Assembly: GCF_900116545.1 (NCBI RefSeq) | Contig: NZ_FPCK01000001.1 | Coordinates: 1,178,001-1,242,000, forward strand | Direction of reading: 5' to 3' | Length of the DNA stretch: 64,000 nucleotides | From: Devosia crocina | Lineage (GTDB): Bacteria; Pseudomonadota; Alphaproteobacteria; Rhizobiales; Devosiaceae | In this document: positions 16,424 to 25,206 of the stretch, piece by piece | Position numbering within the stretch: position 1 is the stretch's first letter | How the letters are laid out: every line of letters starts with the position of its first letter | Translations under genes and position numbers: made by a program | The notes under the pieces: model-generated | The model's database searches: none | The model's input: only the letters and a program-made list of their open reading frames with translations | What the model was told of the DNA's origin: nothing

Positions 16424-17458
16424 TCAGGCCTCCTGTTCCATCAGCCCGGCTTCTTCCGCTTCAAATGATTGCTGCTGGTTTGCCGAAAGGCCGAAACGTG
16501 CCGCGACGTCCGGGGCGTAGCGCAAGAGATCTGGGCGGAGGCGCACGAGGGCCAGATCCTTGGACTTTGCCTCAAGCATGACATCGAATTCCAGTCCCTC
16601 AGCGACACGCATGAAGGTGGTGAATTCAAATGGGTTCACAAAGTCGGCGTGGCCGGTCCAGACCGGGGATACGTTGACGGTCTCATTCTTGCCCGTCTTG
16701 CGGTTCTTGCGCGTCAACTGGCGCAGTTCGGTGCGCGGTGAGGAAAAATGGATCTTGGGTCGAACATGGGAGGGCCAAGAGGCCAGCATTTTCGACACGG
16801 TTTCCCGCAGGTCGAGCATTTCGGGATTGAGGCACCAGAAGTGCTGATGATCGAAGATCAAGCGAACGCCGGTATGCTCGTGAATGTGAAGAACATCGGC
16901 ACAGGAGAACCGCAGGTCGTCATTTTCGAGCACGAGGCGGCGGCGAACGGGTTCCGGCAGTGTGGGCCATGTGTCGATCCAGCGCTGGCGTGCAGCGAGT
17001 TTGTCATCGTAGACGCCGCCGACATGAACAACGAGCACCGCCTCTGGTCCCAGCTCCATAAGGTCCAGCATCTCGGCCTGGCTGACCAGATCGGCGACGC
17101 TTTTACGGATCAAGCCCGGATCGGGGCTGTTGAGCACGATGAACTGGCTGGGATGAAATGACAGGCGAAGATCGAGAGACCTGGCCTTTTTTCCGATTGC
17201 AGCAAGGTCGGCAGCAGAGTCCTGCACCATGGAATGGAACTGCGGCATGTCAGGATGGGTGGCGTAGGGAGCGAGATCTGAGGACATGCGGTACATGCGG
17301 ATGTCATGCTTGACCAGATAGTCGAAGATCTCGTCGAGATAGGTCAGCGATACTCGCAAATGCGGATTGGATTGGGACCGGCGCGTGTCATTGCTTTTGA
17401 GCGCCGGATTTCCAACAACCTTGACGGGAAAACCGAGCCTGAGCGGATTGGGGATCAT
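16424..17458 (-). CDS. uvsE: UV damage endonuclease UvsE/UvdE
   Basis: Nicks DNA 5' to UV photoproducts and other lesions, starting alternative excision repair. It has 344 residues from the ATG at 17458, which has GGAGG 7 bases upstream. The TIM-barrel family pattern is clear: LGFPVKVVG at the N-terminus, MYRMSSDLAPYATHPD, LRLSFHPSQFIVLNSPD, VVHVGGVYDDK, LENDD and LIFDHQHFWC, containing the expected metal-binding histidines, glutamates and aspartates. It lies near lexA, but I saw no GTTC-N7-GTTC box in front of it. The last 80 residues are less conserved. Confidence 0.9.
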   Translation of the reverse strand: MIPNPLRLGFPVKVVGNPALKSNDTRRSQSNPHLRVSLTYLDEIFDYLVKHDIRMYRMSSDLAPYATHPDMPQFHSMVQDSAADLAAIGKKARSLDLRLSFHPSQFIVLNSPDPGLIRKSVADLVSQAEMLDLMELGPEAVLVVHVGGVYDDKLAARQRWIDTWPTLPEPVRRRLVLENDDLRFSCADVLHIHEHTGVRLIFDHQHFWCLNPEMLDLRETVSKMLASWPSHVRPKIHFSSPRTELRQLTRKNRKTGKNETVNVSPVWTGHADFVNPFEFTTFMRVAEGLEFDVMLEAKSKDLALVRLRPDLLRYAPDVAARFGLSANQQQSFEAEEAGLMEQEA

Positions 17459-17819
17459 CGCATTACCTCCAGAAGAGGCAATGCCGGTGCTGCCGTGCTG
17501 TTCCATACTGAGGCGTTGCGGCAGTCCGGTGGGCTGGACGGGCAGGGCGCGCCGCTTTCTTTATCGACCTTATCCTATGGGGCAGTCTTTGGGTGGCGTC
17601 AAAATGGATCGACGCGAGGGATGGGGGAGCCGTGCTGCCGGTTCACCCTACGGGTTGGCTTTGCCAAGACACCTCTCCCGAGAGGGAGAGGAATGGATGG
17701 GGCGGGCTAATCACGGCGGGCTGAGAGGGGGCTCAAGTCTCGCCTGAGCAAAGCCGTGCTCTGGTTCAGCAATCAAAGCAAGCTGCCCACGCAAAGATGT
17801 CAGCGTCGTCGCTTAGCGC
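17459..17819. other. Gap between uvsE and lexA
   Basis: 361 bases without a supported gene. It holds the uvsE leader, a palindromic repeat at 17672-17691 (CCTCTCCC, 4-base loop, GGGAGAGG), and the end of the lexA transcript. No ribosome site plus reading frame was found. Confidence 0.5.
17672..17691. repeat. Dispersed CCTCTCCC/GGGAGAGG palindromic repeat
   Basis: Perfect 8-bp arms around a 4-base loop in an intergenic gap. Related intergenic elements occur at 40354-40391 and 60400-60417, so it resembles a REP-like element. Confidence 0.45.
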
Positions 17820-18533
17820 TCAATATTTGCGGAGAAGACCGACAAGCCGACCCTGGACCTTTACGCGGTCGGGAGGGAAAATGCGGGTTTCGTAGGCGGG
17901 GTTGGCGGCTTCCAGCGCCACCGTATTTCCCTTGCGGCGCAGGCGCTTGAGCGTGGCTTCTTCATCGTCGACGAGAGCCACGACGATCTCGCCCGTGCTG
18001 GCCTGATCCTGCTTCTTGATGACAACGGTATCGCCATCGAAAATGCCGGCATCGACCATAGAGTCCCCGCGCACTTCAAGCGCATAGTGGTCGCCAGCAC
18101 CGAGCATTTCGGGCGGGACCTGAATGGTGTGGGTATGATGCTCGATGGCCGAAATGGGCGTGCCGGCCGCAATCCGTCCCATAACCGGGATAGATACGGG
18201 GCGGGCATATTCTTCGGATGCAACGCCACGCGCCGGCGGGGTGCTGACCTTGCCAAGGCTTCCCTCGATCACGGCCGGCTCGAAACGCGCCTTACGACCA
18301 CCCAGCGACGGGTTCATTGAATCAGGAAGTTTGACGACTTCCAGAGCACGGGCGCGGTTGGGAAGGCGGCGAATAAAACCGCGCTCCTCAAGCGCCGTGA
18401 TCAGGCGGTGAATGCCGGACTTGGAGGCGAGGTCGAGCGCATCCTTCATTTCGTCGAAAGAAGGGGGAATGCCGGTTTCCTTCATCCTCTCATGGATGAA
18501 CATCAGCAATTCGTGTTGTTTGCGCGTCAGCAT
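17820..18533 (-). CDS. lexA: SOS repressor LexA
   Basis: Repressor of DNA-damage genes that cleaves itself when bound to RecA filaments. It has 237 residues from [17 protein letters not shown]. The winged helix is at about 1-65 ([23 protein letters not shown]). The cleavage site is the AG of GRIAAGTP, the catalytic serine is in [11 protein letters not shown], and the lysine is in EATLKRL. The start at 18533 follows family convention; the frame is open further upstream but crosses the operator. Two LexA-type boxes in opposite orientation lie 22-61 bases upstream, indicating autoregulation. Confidence 0.96.
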   Translation of the reverse strand: MLTRKQHELLMFIHERMKETGIPPSFDEMKDALDLASKSGIHRLITALEERGFIRRLPNRARALEVVKLPDSMNPSLGGRKARFEPAVIEGSLGKVSTPPARGVASEEYARPVSIPVMGRIAAGTPISAIEHHTHTIQVPPEMLGAGDHYALEVRGDSMVDAGIFDGDTVVIKKQDQASTGEIVVALVDDEEATLKRLRRKGNTVALEAANPAYETRIFPPDRVKVQGRLVGLLRKY

Positions 18534-18554
18534 CGCCGGTCGACCCCAGAATCG

Positions 18555-18569
18555 GAACGTATACGGAAC
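18555..18569 (-). promoter_or_regulatory. LexA box 1 of lexA
   Basis: GAAC-GTATACG-GAAC, the reverse complement of the alphaproteobacterial SOS box GTTC-N7-GTTC, exact match. Confidence 0.75.
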
Positions 18570-18579
18570 GACTATATGT

Positions 18580-18594
18580 GTTCCGCCTATGTTC
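18580..18594 (+). promoter_or_regulatory. LexA box 2 of lexA
   Basis: GTTC-CGCCTAT-GTTC, an exact match to GTTC-N7-GTTC, in opposite orientation to the box 11 bases away. Confidence 0.75.
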
Positions 18595-18671
18595 CGCAAG
18601 AGTCCCAAGGTTCTTATATTCGGCGTTGAGTTCTACTACGTGATTTGCTCAGCTCAACTGTCGAGCAACGT

Positions 18672-19103
18672 TCAGGCAGCGTTTGCCGCCAGTGCGTCAG
18701 CGATGGTTTTCGCTAGCTCCGCGAGTTCCGCATCGTCAGCGCGGCCGCTTGCGTGGGCGCCAAGGTTCTGCCCCTCATAAGCCGGGATCAAGTGGAAGTG
18801 GAGGTGAAACACTGTCTGACCGGCGGGCGCTTCGTTGAATTGGGCGAGGCGGATTCCGTCAGCGCCAGTGGCCGATTGAACTGATCTCGCAACCCGCTGC
18901 ACGAGAGGCATCACCGCCGAGAGCACAGCGGGATCGGCATCAAGAAGGTTACGCGACGCGGCCTTGGGAATAACCAGCGTGTGGCCTTTGGATTGCGGAA
19001 AGATATCCATCATCACAAGGGCAGTCTCGTCTTCGAACACCCGGTGACAAGGCAGTTCCCCCTTGAGGATCTTGGCAAAGATGTTGGTCGGATCGTAGCT
19101 CAT
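18672..19103 (-). CDS. HIT family nucleotide-binding protein
   Basis: Histidine-triad hydrolase/transferase, Hint/PKCI-like, of 143 residues. N-terminal pattern MSYDPTNIFAKILKGELPCHRVFED. The histidine triad is QTVFHLHFHLIPAYEG. Family members hydrolyse nucleoside phosphoramidates and similar adenylates; the substrate here is unknown. It ends 12 bases upstream of nothing on its strand and starts just downstream of the hydroxylase-SDR gene, so the two are probably one operon (12-base gap). Confidence 0.92.
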   Translation of the reverse strand: MSYDPTNIFAKILKGELPCHRVFEDETALVMMDIFPQSKGHTLVIPKAASRNLLDADPAVLSAVMPLVQRVARSVQSATGADGIRLAQFNEAPAGQTVFHLHFHLIPAYEGQNLGAHASGRADDAELAELAKTIADALAANAA

Positions 19104-19115
19104 GTTGTCCCTCGT

Positions 19116-20243
19116 CTATTCTGCTGCGGCCAGCGCTTCGTCGCGGGCATTATTGGCGTAGCGGAAGCGAAAATAGTTAAGCACGGCAAGTCCCGTGAGC
19201 GTTACGGGAACATAGCGGAAGCCGCGCGTGATAAAAAAGAGAGCTATGCCCACCGCAGTCTCGGCGCTCATGGCGCCTTTGCCCATTGCCGATGTGAAGG
19301 AGGAGGGCACGACGTGACGATAGATGAGGTCGTCGGAGCGGTAATAGTGGCGAGCGCGGGCTGCAAAGGCGCGCTTGGAGCTCGAATAGTCGCGGAGTTC
19401 GTCGAGCCCCATATCGCCGTGAAACTCGACTTCTGAGCCGAGCGCCCAGACTTCGGGGGGCATCAGGCGCTCCTGTCCCAGCGCGGCGAAGCGCTCGATG
19501 AGATCGCGGAAAGTGACGTAATTGGCGTTCCAGCAGTCGTCGGTCTTGGCACCGTGGGAGAGAATGAGGACGTCGGCGCGGGCCAACTTTTCATCCATGC
19601 CAGCATAGTTGCCGGCCGTAAAATCAACGCCGGACTTGGCTGTTTCCACGATGGCGCCGCGCTTTTCGAGCGCCTTGACCATGGCCGAACCGAAGGCGCC
19701 GCCCGCGCCGGTAACGAGGAAGCGGCGGCCGGTGATCTGGCATGTGGTGCCGACCAGAAGATCGAACGTGTTGGCGAAAGAAGAAAAGAAGTTGTGCGGA
19801 TAGACGTGGTGCATGGCGTGGTAGTTGTTGTTCACCCACAGCAGGCCCTGCTTGCCGCCGACCCGGTCCATTGCCATGTGATTGTAATCAAGCCCTTCTT
19901 CGCGCAGGGTCAAGACGAACATGACGGTACGTACAAGCGCAACGAGGGCGACTGGCGGCCAGGGAAAGACCAGCAAAAACAGGGCGATCGCCAGCATCGA
20001 GGTAAGATACTCGGGCAGCACGTGCAGCCAGATATTCTGCCGCGCGTAGGCCGGGTTGATCTTCATGTCGAGGCCGAGGAACTTGTGGTGCACCCAGTGC
20101 CACGATGAGAAGGTGCGCAGCAGCGGGATGCGCGAATTCTCCCAGCGGTGCAGCAGCCAATGGAGAGTGTCGAACAGGGTCGTTGCAACAACGAAGACGA
20201 GAAGGGCCTCGAGACCGAAGACGACGACGTCCCAAAATTCCAT
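19116..20243 (-). CDS. Fatty acid hydroxylase/sterol desaturase fused to a short-chain dehydrogenase
   Basis: Two-domain protein of 375 residues. Residues about 1-180 form a membrane di-iron hydroxylase with hydrophobic helices and histidine clusters HWLLHR, HWVHH and HAMHH. Residues about 190-350 form an SDR-like domain with the nucleotide loop TGAGGAFGSAM and the YSSSKRA catalytic Tyr/Lys. A further hydrophobic segment lies near the C-terminus. The hydroxylase would oxidise a lipid and the SDR could reduce or oxidise the product. The first histidine box is unusually close to the N-terminus. Annotation of such fusions exists; the substrate is unknown. Confidence 0.8.
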   Translation of the reverse strand: MEFWDVVVFGLEALLVFVVATTLFDTLHWLLHRWENSRIPLLRTFSSWHWVHHKFLGLDMKINPAYARQNIWLHVLPEYLTSMLAIALFLLVFPWPPVALVALVRTVMFVLTLREEGLDYNHMAMDRVGGKQGLLWVNNNYHAMHHVYPHNFFSSFANTFDLLVGTTCQITGRRFLVTGAGGAFGSAMVKALEKRGAIVETAKSGVDFTAGNYAGMDEKLARADVLILSHGAKTDDCWNANYVTFRDLIERFAALGQERLMPPEVWALGSEVEFHGDMGLDELRDYSSSKRAFAARARHYYRSDDLIYRHVVPSSFTSAMGKGAMSAETAVGIALFFITRGFRYVPVTLTGLAVLNYFRFRYANNARDEALAAAE

Positions 20244-20299
20244 TGATCGCGCTACTCCAAGACGGTTTCCGGCCTTCTAGCACAGTTGCAGAAGGGGAG

Positions 20300-21478
20300 C
20301 TAACGCTCCTGCCGTTCGCCGCGGCGAAAAGGAGAAAAGCTTTCCAGCGCCTCCTGCTCGCGCTCCACCGCCGGGCGTTCGGCCTCAAGATAATCGGCAA
20401 CGGCGTGACGCAGGCCCGGATGTGCAATCCAATGGGCTGAATAGGTGGTGACGGGAAGGTAGCCGCGCGCCAGTTTGTGTTCGCCCTGGGCGCCGGCTTC
20501 TACCACCTTGAGACCGTGAGCGATGGCGTATTCGATCGCCTGATAATAGCAAATCTCGAAGTGGAGGAAGGGGATGTCGCGGGTCGCGCCCCAATTGCGG
20601 CCGTAAAGGCGATCCTTGCCAAGAAAATTGATGGCACCGGCAATGGGCTCCTCGCCATCATAGGCAAAGATCAGCACCACGCGATCGGCCATATATTGGC
20701 CCAGCAGAGAGAAGAACTGCCGGTTTAGGTAAGGCCGGCCCCATTTGCGCGCGCCGGTATCTTCGTAGAAGTCGAAAAAGGCGTCCCAGTGATGCTCACG
20801 GATGTCGTTGCCCTGCAGCCATTTGACGGTGAGGCCATCGGCCAACGCCTCGCGGCGCTCGCGGCGGATGACCTTGCGCTTGCGGGACGAAAGAGATTCG
20901 AGAAATGACTCGAAACTCTGAAATTCCTCGTTGTGCCAATGGAACTGCGTGTCGACGCGGCCGAGCCAATCTGCGGCTTCGGCCGTGGCGGCATCGTCCT
21001 GTGGCAGAAAGGTCAGGTGCACGGAGGAGGCGTTGCGCTGGCGGGCGAGTTCTTCCGCGGTCGAAAGCAACGCCGCACGGATGTCGAGGCTTTGGGACGG
21101 CACCAGAAGCTTGGGCGCAGTCACAGGCGTAAAAGGCACCGAACCCTGCAGCTTTGGATAATAGTGCCCCCCGGCGCGTTCCAGCGCCTGCGCCCAGCCA
21201 TGATCGAAGACATATTCGCCCATCGAGTGGGATTTGAGGAAGAGAGGCATGAGGCCGAGTGGCTTGTCGGCTTCGTCGGTCAGGAGGATATGCTGCGGCT
21301 GCCAGCCCGTCCGCGCATCGGCGCATCCAGACTCCTCAAGGGCCCGTAAAAACGCAAAGTCGAGAAAGGGATTATCGGAGACCCCGCCCGTGCCGGGCAC
21401 GAGGGCGTTCCAGCAGGCCTCGCCGACGGATGCCGTCGAGGGATGAATGGTGGCGCGGATGCTGGGCTGATCGGGCAA
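20300..21478 (-). CDS. FemAB/GNAT-like protein (DUF482, PF04339 type)
   Basis: 392 residues of the family formerly called DUF482, which has an acetyltransferase/FemX-like fold. Recognised by NPFLDFAFLRALEESGC, LGLMPLFLKSHSMGEYVFDHGWAQA, YYPKLQGSVPFTPVTAPKLLV, and the C-terminal GRNWGATRDIPFLHFEICYYQAIEYAIAHGLKVVEAGAQGEHKLARGY signature. No signal peptide or membrane segment. Its acceptor substrate is not known. Single-gene unit upstream of the hydroxylase-SDR gene on the same strand (56-base gap), possibly co-transcribed. Confidence 0.85.
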   Translation of the reverse strand: MPDQPSIRATIHPSTASVGEACWNALVPGTGGVSDNPFLDFAFLRALEESGCADARTGWQPQHILLTDEADKPLGLMPLFLKSHSMGEYVFDHGWAQALERAGGHYYPKLQGSVPFTPVTAPKLLVPSQSLDIRAALLSTAEELARQRNASSVHLTFLPQDDAATAEAADWLGRVDTQFHWHNEEFQSFESFLESLSSRKRKVIRRERREALADGLTVKWLQGNDIREHHWDAFFDFYEDTGARKWGRPYLNRQFFSLLGQYMADRVVLIFAYDGEEPIAGAINFLGKDRLYGRNWGATRDIPFLHFEICYYQAIEYAIAHGLKVVEAGAQGEHKLARGYLPVTTYSAHWIAHPGLRHAVADYLEAERPAVEREQEALESFSPFRRGERQER

Positions 21479-21603
21479 GGCGAGACACGGGTCGGGACAT
21501 CAACTGGTGTCTAGAGATAGGCTGGTTCGTTGGGTCTTGTAAGGCCGTGCGTGCGGGGTATCACGGAATTGTTCTGGATGCCCCGCACGCCTTTTACCCG
21601 CTT

Positions 21604-22362
21604 CTAGGCCGTGATGGGATCAAAGCCTTCAAAGACGATCTGATCGCAATGGAGGAGTGCCTTGTCGGCGTCGGCCTGACTGCGGATGGTCCAGGCGGTT
21701 ACCGGTTTGCCGAGCGCCCGCCAGAAGGTGATTGCGGGCAGGGTCAGCGCGTTATGCGCGCAGGAAATGAAGTCGAACTGTGTCTCGTGCCAGTGCAGCA
21801 AATGTTTGAGGATATAGCGCTCGTCTTCCGTGATGCCGGGAGGATAGTCCGCGCTTTCGTAATCATAGGTGATGATGCCGCGAGGTCCCGAAAAGCCGCT
21901 TTCGCGAGCAAGCGTGATGAGGTGAGGATCGAAGGATTCGATGGTAACGGGACCGGCGTAGTTTGCGAGGGCATCAGCGGTGACCTTGGCCAAGCGTTGC
22001 GTAGCCTCCGGAGTAGACTGGTGCTTGAGTTCGATCTGAAGGAGGGCACGGCCTGCGATCTGATCGAGAAAGGCATCGAGCGTCTGGGGGCGGTCTCCGG
22101 CCTTGCTGTCGAGCAGCGGAAGGTCCGTCATTTCGTCGATGCTCTTGTCACGGACGAAGCCGGCTTCGCCCGTGAGGCGCTCGAGCGTGTCGTCGTGGAA
22201 GACGACCGCATGGCCGTCGCGGGTCAGTTGCAGGTCGCACTCGATCGCGAACTTGCCCTCGATAGCCGCGGCAAAGGCGGAGGCGCTGTTTTCGACGACA
22301 CCCTTACCGCGATCGTGCAGACCCCGGTGGGCGACGGGACGAGGGAAGAGGGGTTCGGTCAT
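21604..22362 (-). CDS. Glycerophosphodiester phosphodiesterase family protein
   Basis: Cytoplasmic-type GDPD of 252 residues from the ATG at 22362; a GTG at 22401 would add 13 residues. It hydrolyses glycerophosphodiesters to glycerol-3-phosphate and an alcohol. The motifs are PVAHRGLHD, ENSASAFAAAI, IECDLQLTRDGHAVVFHDDTLERLTG and LQIELK, which carry the two catalytic histidines and the metal-binding acidic residues. No signal peptide. It lies downstream of dinB-ridA on the same strand with a 200-base gap, so it probably has its own promoter. Confidence 0.9.
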   Translation of the reverse strand: MTEPLFPRPVAHRGLHDRGKGVVENSASAFAAAIEGKFAIECDLQLTRDGHAVVFHDDTLERLTGEAGFVRDKSIDEMTDLPLLDSKAGDRPQTLDAFLDQIAGRALLQIELKHQSTPEATQRLAKVTADALANYAGPVTIESFDPHLITLARESGFSGPRGIITYDYESADYPPGITEDERYILKHLLHWHETQFDFISCAHNALTLPAITFWRALGKPVTAWTIRSQADADKALLHCDQIVFEGFDPITA

Positions 22363-22530
22363 TGGCGTGCTGCTCGAGAATTGGAGCCGAGGGGGTCGCA
22401 CAGCTGTGTGACGAAGAGATTACAGTTGGTAAGGGCGGTAGACGCCCCTTGCACTCGCCCACTCCCCAGAGGGGCCGAGGGACCAGACTGAACGGGGGCT
22501 ATCACCGTCCCGGCTACTGGTCCAAAGCAC

Positions 22531-22544
22531 CCCGCCTTGGCGGG
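22531..22544 (-). other. Short stem-loop downstream of ridA
   Basis: CCCGCC and GGCGGG are separated by two bases, about 25 bases beyond the ridA stop, with few T afterwards on the minus strand. A weak terminator at best. Confidence 0.3.
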
Positions 22545-22569
22545 AGGGGTCTTCTCCTTTGGCCCGAAA

Positions 22570-23028
22570 CTACACTTCAATTACCGCGTCGATTTCCACC
22601 GCAGCGCCGAGGGGCAGGGAGGTGACGCCGAAGGCGGCGCGGGCGTGTTTGCCCTTGTCGCCGAGAACGGTAACGAAGAGATTCGATGCGCCATTGGCGA
22701 CCAGGTGTTGCTCGGTGAATTCCGGATCGGAACAGACAAGCACGGTGAGCTTGAGCACCTGCTTGATGTCGGACAGGGCAATTCCGGCCGAGTGGACGAT
22801 CTGTGCCATGATGTTGACGGCGCAGAGTTCTGCGGCATTGCCGCCCTGCACGACATTCATGGTCTCGCCCAGCCGGCCCTGCACCACGCCAGCCTCGTTG
22901 CTCGAAATCTGGCCGGACACATAGATCAGGTTGCCGCTGCGGGTCACCGGCACATAGCTGGCGACCGGCGCCTTGGGCGCGGGCAGTTCATAGCCATATT
23001 CGCGGAGCTTTTCGATCGGATCGGTCAT
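22570..23028 (-). CDS. RidA family protein
   Basis: YjgF/YER057c/UK114 fold protein of 152 residues. RidA proteins deaminate reactive enamine/imine intermediates. Seen here: GNLIYVSGQISSNEAG, TVLVCSDPEFTEQHLVANGASNLF, and the arginine-containing KHARAAFGVTSLPLGAAVEIDAVIEV. The insertion and longer length match the second RidA subgroup rather than classic 130-residue RidA, so activity on 2-aminoacrylate is not assured. The start overlaps the dinB stop by four bases, an unusual pairing that implies co-translation with the polymerase. Confidence 0.88.
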   Translation of the reverse strand: MTDPIEKLREYGYELPAPKAPVASYVPVTRSGNLIYVSGQISSNEAGVVQGRLGETMNVVQGGNAAELCAVNIMAQIVHSAGIALSDIKQVLKLTVLVCSDPEFTEQHLVANGASNLFVTVLGDKGKHARAAFGVTSLPLGAAVEIDAVIEV

Positions 23029-24353
23029 CTCGTCTTGCCTTCCAGGTCTTCTGCTTCTTCTTCGGAGGCCGGCGCCGAGTGCGACTCAGGCCGGCTGGTA
23101 TAGAGTTTGCCACGAACCACAGCCGTGCGCCCGAAACGGGAGCGAACGCGATCCATGGCGCGTTCCGCAGCGGCCTTGCGCGCCACTTGCGGCTCCAGCA
23201 GGTCCATCGGGTCGGAGCCGTCTGCCGCCTCAAGGCCTGATATGCCGATGCCGATCAGGCGGAACGGTGTGCCATCGGCTTCGCGCTGCAACAGGCTCAG
23301 TCCGGCCTCGTATATGACGTTCGCCAGCTGTGTCGGCATCATCAGGTGTCGGGCGCGCGTGCGCAACCGAAATCCGGCAGTTTTGAGCTTGAGCGTCACT
23401 GTGTCGCCCACAAGGGATTTGGCTTTGAGCCTCTCGGACAGGCGCTCGCAGCATTTGAGGAGCTCGGTGGAGAGTTCCTCCAGCGTAGCCAGGTCGCGGT
23501 TGAATGTCGTTTCGGATGACACGGTCTTCATCTCGCCGTCAGTCGAGACGCGACGGCTGTCCTGACCCTGAGAGAGGCGGGCGAGGCGCGCGCCTGATTC
23601 CCCGTAAAGCCTCATGAGGCGGATCGGGTCTTCCTGCTGCAGTTGACCGATCGTATGATAGCCATCCTTCTTGAGGGTTTCGGAGAAGACCTTGCCGACG
23701 CCGTAGATGAGGCTGATCGGCCTCGGCGCAAGAAAATCAAGGGTTTCAGCCGCACCGATCACCGCAAATCCCCGCGGCTTGTCTAGGTCGGATGCGACCT
23801 TGGCGAGAAACTTGTTATGGCTCAGACCCACCGAAATGGTGACGCCGATATCCTGTTCGACGGTTCGCGCGAAACGGGCAAGTGCGACGGCTGGATGTGC
23901 CTTGTGCACCCTTGCCGTTCCGGTCAGATCGAGGAACGCCTCGTCTATGGATATGGGCTCGACCAGTGGGGTCAGCGCATCCATGTGGCGTCGGATCTGG
24001 CGGCTGACCTCAACATATTTGGCCATGTCCGGCTTGATGATCACTGCATCGGGGCACAGGTCGCGCGCCTTGAACATGGGCATCGCGGAGCGGACGCCGG
24101 ACTGGCGGGCGATGTAGCAGCAGGTGGAAACCACGCCGCGCGTGCCGCCACCGATGATCAGCGGCCGGTCGCGAAGGCTAGGATCGTCGCGTTTTTCGAC
24201 CGAGGCATAAAAGGCATCGCAATCAACATGGGCGATCGAAAGGGCGAATAGTTCCTCATGGCTGCGAATGCGCGGAGATCCGCAACTCGGGCAGCGGCGC
24301 GGTTCGGCGCTAGCAGTCCCGGAAGCCAGGCAATCGCGGCAAAGCCAGTCCAT
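23025..24353 (-). CDS. dinB: DNA polymerase IV (Y family, DinB)
   Basis: Error-prone translesion polymerase of 442 residues. An N-terminal zinc-ribbon-like segment (CRDC at about 5-8, CPSC at about 21-24) precedes the catalytic core, as in other rhizobial DinB proteins. The palm motifs are HVDCDAFYASVEKRD and SIDEAFLDLTG, with the metal-binding aspartates and glutamate. Downstream are the thumb (FGESGARLARL region) and little-finger domains. The last 40 residues are charged; no clear beta-clamp motif was identified. No LexA-type box was seen in the short region upstream. It overlaps ridA. Confidence 0.92.
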   Translation of the reverse strand: MDWLCRDCLASGTASAEPRRCPSCGSPRIRSHEELFALSIAHVDCDAFYASVEKRDDPSLRDRPLIIGGGTRGVVSTCCYIARQSGVRSAMPMFKARDLCPDAVIIKPDMAKYVEVSRQIRRHMDALTPLVEPISIDEAFLDLTGTARVHKAHPAVALARFARTVEQDIGVTISVGLSHNKFLAKVASDLDKPRGFAVIGAAETLDFLAPRPISLIYGVGKVFSETLKKDGYHTIGQLQQEDPIRLMRLYGESGARLARLSQGQDSRRVSTDGEMKTVSSETTFNRDLATLEELSTELLKCCERLSERLKAKSLVGDTVTLKLKTAGFRLRTRARHLMMPTQLANVIYEAGLSLLQREADGTPFRLIGIGISGLEAADGSDPMDLLEPQVARKAAAERAMDRVRSRFGRTAVVRGKLYTSRPESHSAPASEEEAEDLEGKTR

Positions 24354-24362
24354 GACTGAACC

Positions 24363-24653
24363 TCAGCCCCCCGGATTGAGTTTATGCCATAGACGCATGA
24401 CGCTTTCCGGGCTCATGCCACTATTGGCACAGAGCGCAAGCAGGAGCGGCTCATTCGCTGCAAAGTAATCGATAAGACCAGTCTGAAGGCGGCGCGTGCC
24501 CAGGGAAGCGCGAAGCGACTGCGGATCGAAGCCAGCCTGTTGCATGAACGCCAGGAGTTCGTCGGGATTCTCTGCCAGGTGGCCGAGGCAGGCATCGGCA
24601 ACATGGGAGAGTTCCAGCTCGGAGGGCTTGGCTTGGGGCAAGGCAGGTCTCAT
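24363..24653 (-). CDS. DUF3572 family protein
   Basis: Small helical protein typical of rhizobia, where it sits beside divK as here. From the ATG at 24653 it has 96 residues, with LAENPDELLAFMQQAGFDPQSLRASLG and GLIDYFAANEPLLLALCANSGMSPESVMRLW. The frame is open to 24821, but the additional residues overlap the divK start and look non-coding. No good ribosome site precedes the ATG, so the start is uncertain. Function unknown. It ends 10 bases before dinB and is probably transcribed with dinB-ridA. Confidence 0.75.
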   Translation of the reverse strand: MRPALPQAKPSELELSHVADACLGHLAENPDELLAFMQQAGFDPQSLRASLGTRRLQTGLIDYFAANEPLLLALCANSGMSPESVMRLWHKLNPGG

Positions 24654-24765
24654 TTGAGGTTTTGTAACGGTTTCAATGGTACCGCAATAGTGCGGCAAAG
24701 CGAAATGCCACGGTGATGTTGCCAAGGCTTGGCAGCATTTGAAGCGGGTACGCAAGTGAGGACCC

Positions 24766-25137
24766 ATGCCCAAGACTGTGATGATCGTGGAAGACAACGA
24801 GCTGAACATGAAGCTCTTCAACGATCTGCTCGAATCCCGCGGCTATCGGGTCATCCAGACGCGCAATGGGCTTGAGGCGCTAGACCTCGCGCGTGCCCAC
24901 ATGCCCGACCTGATCCTGATGGATATCCAATTGCCCGAGGTTTCGGGGCTAGTGGTGACCAAGTGGCTCAAGGATGACGAGCAACTGGCCCATATCCCTG
25001 TCATTGCCGTCACAGCCTTCGCCATGAAGGGTGACGAGGAGCGCATTTTGCAAGGCGGGTGCGAAGGTTACATCAGCAAACCAATTTCGGTATCTCACTT
25101 TCTGGAAACCATTGCCCGCTACATTGGCCCGGCCTGA
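24766..25137 (+). CDS. divK: Cell-cycle response regulator DivK
   Basis: Single-domain receiver of 123 residues. Phosphorylated DivK switches the CckA-ChpT-CtrA phosphorelay through DivL in Caulobacter. Asp53 (LILMDIQLP) is the phosphoacceptor; acidic residues (VEDNE) and the lysine in SKPIS complete the site. It starts [23 protein letters not shown], characteristic of DivK. pleD follows 69 bases downstream, the conserved alphaproteobacterial pair. CckA, its indirect target, is at 42825-45395, and several CtrA-type boxes are in the window. Confidence 0.95.
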   Translation: MPKTVMIVEDNELNMKLFNDLLESRGYRVIQTRNGLEALDLARAHMPDLILMDIQLPEVSGLVVTKWLKDDEQLAHIPVIAVTAFAMKGDEERILQGGCEGYISKPISVSHFLETIARYIGPA

Positions 25138-25206
25138 AGGCTGGAGCGCAGATCTGCGCTGAGCCCGCTGCTTCCGCGCGGGTTGGGGTGACCGGGGAGA
25201 AGTGAC

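Noticed and set aside
24654-24821. N-terminal extension of the DUF3572 protein
   Set aside because: It overlaps the divK start and has no homologous or protein-like pattern.
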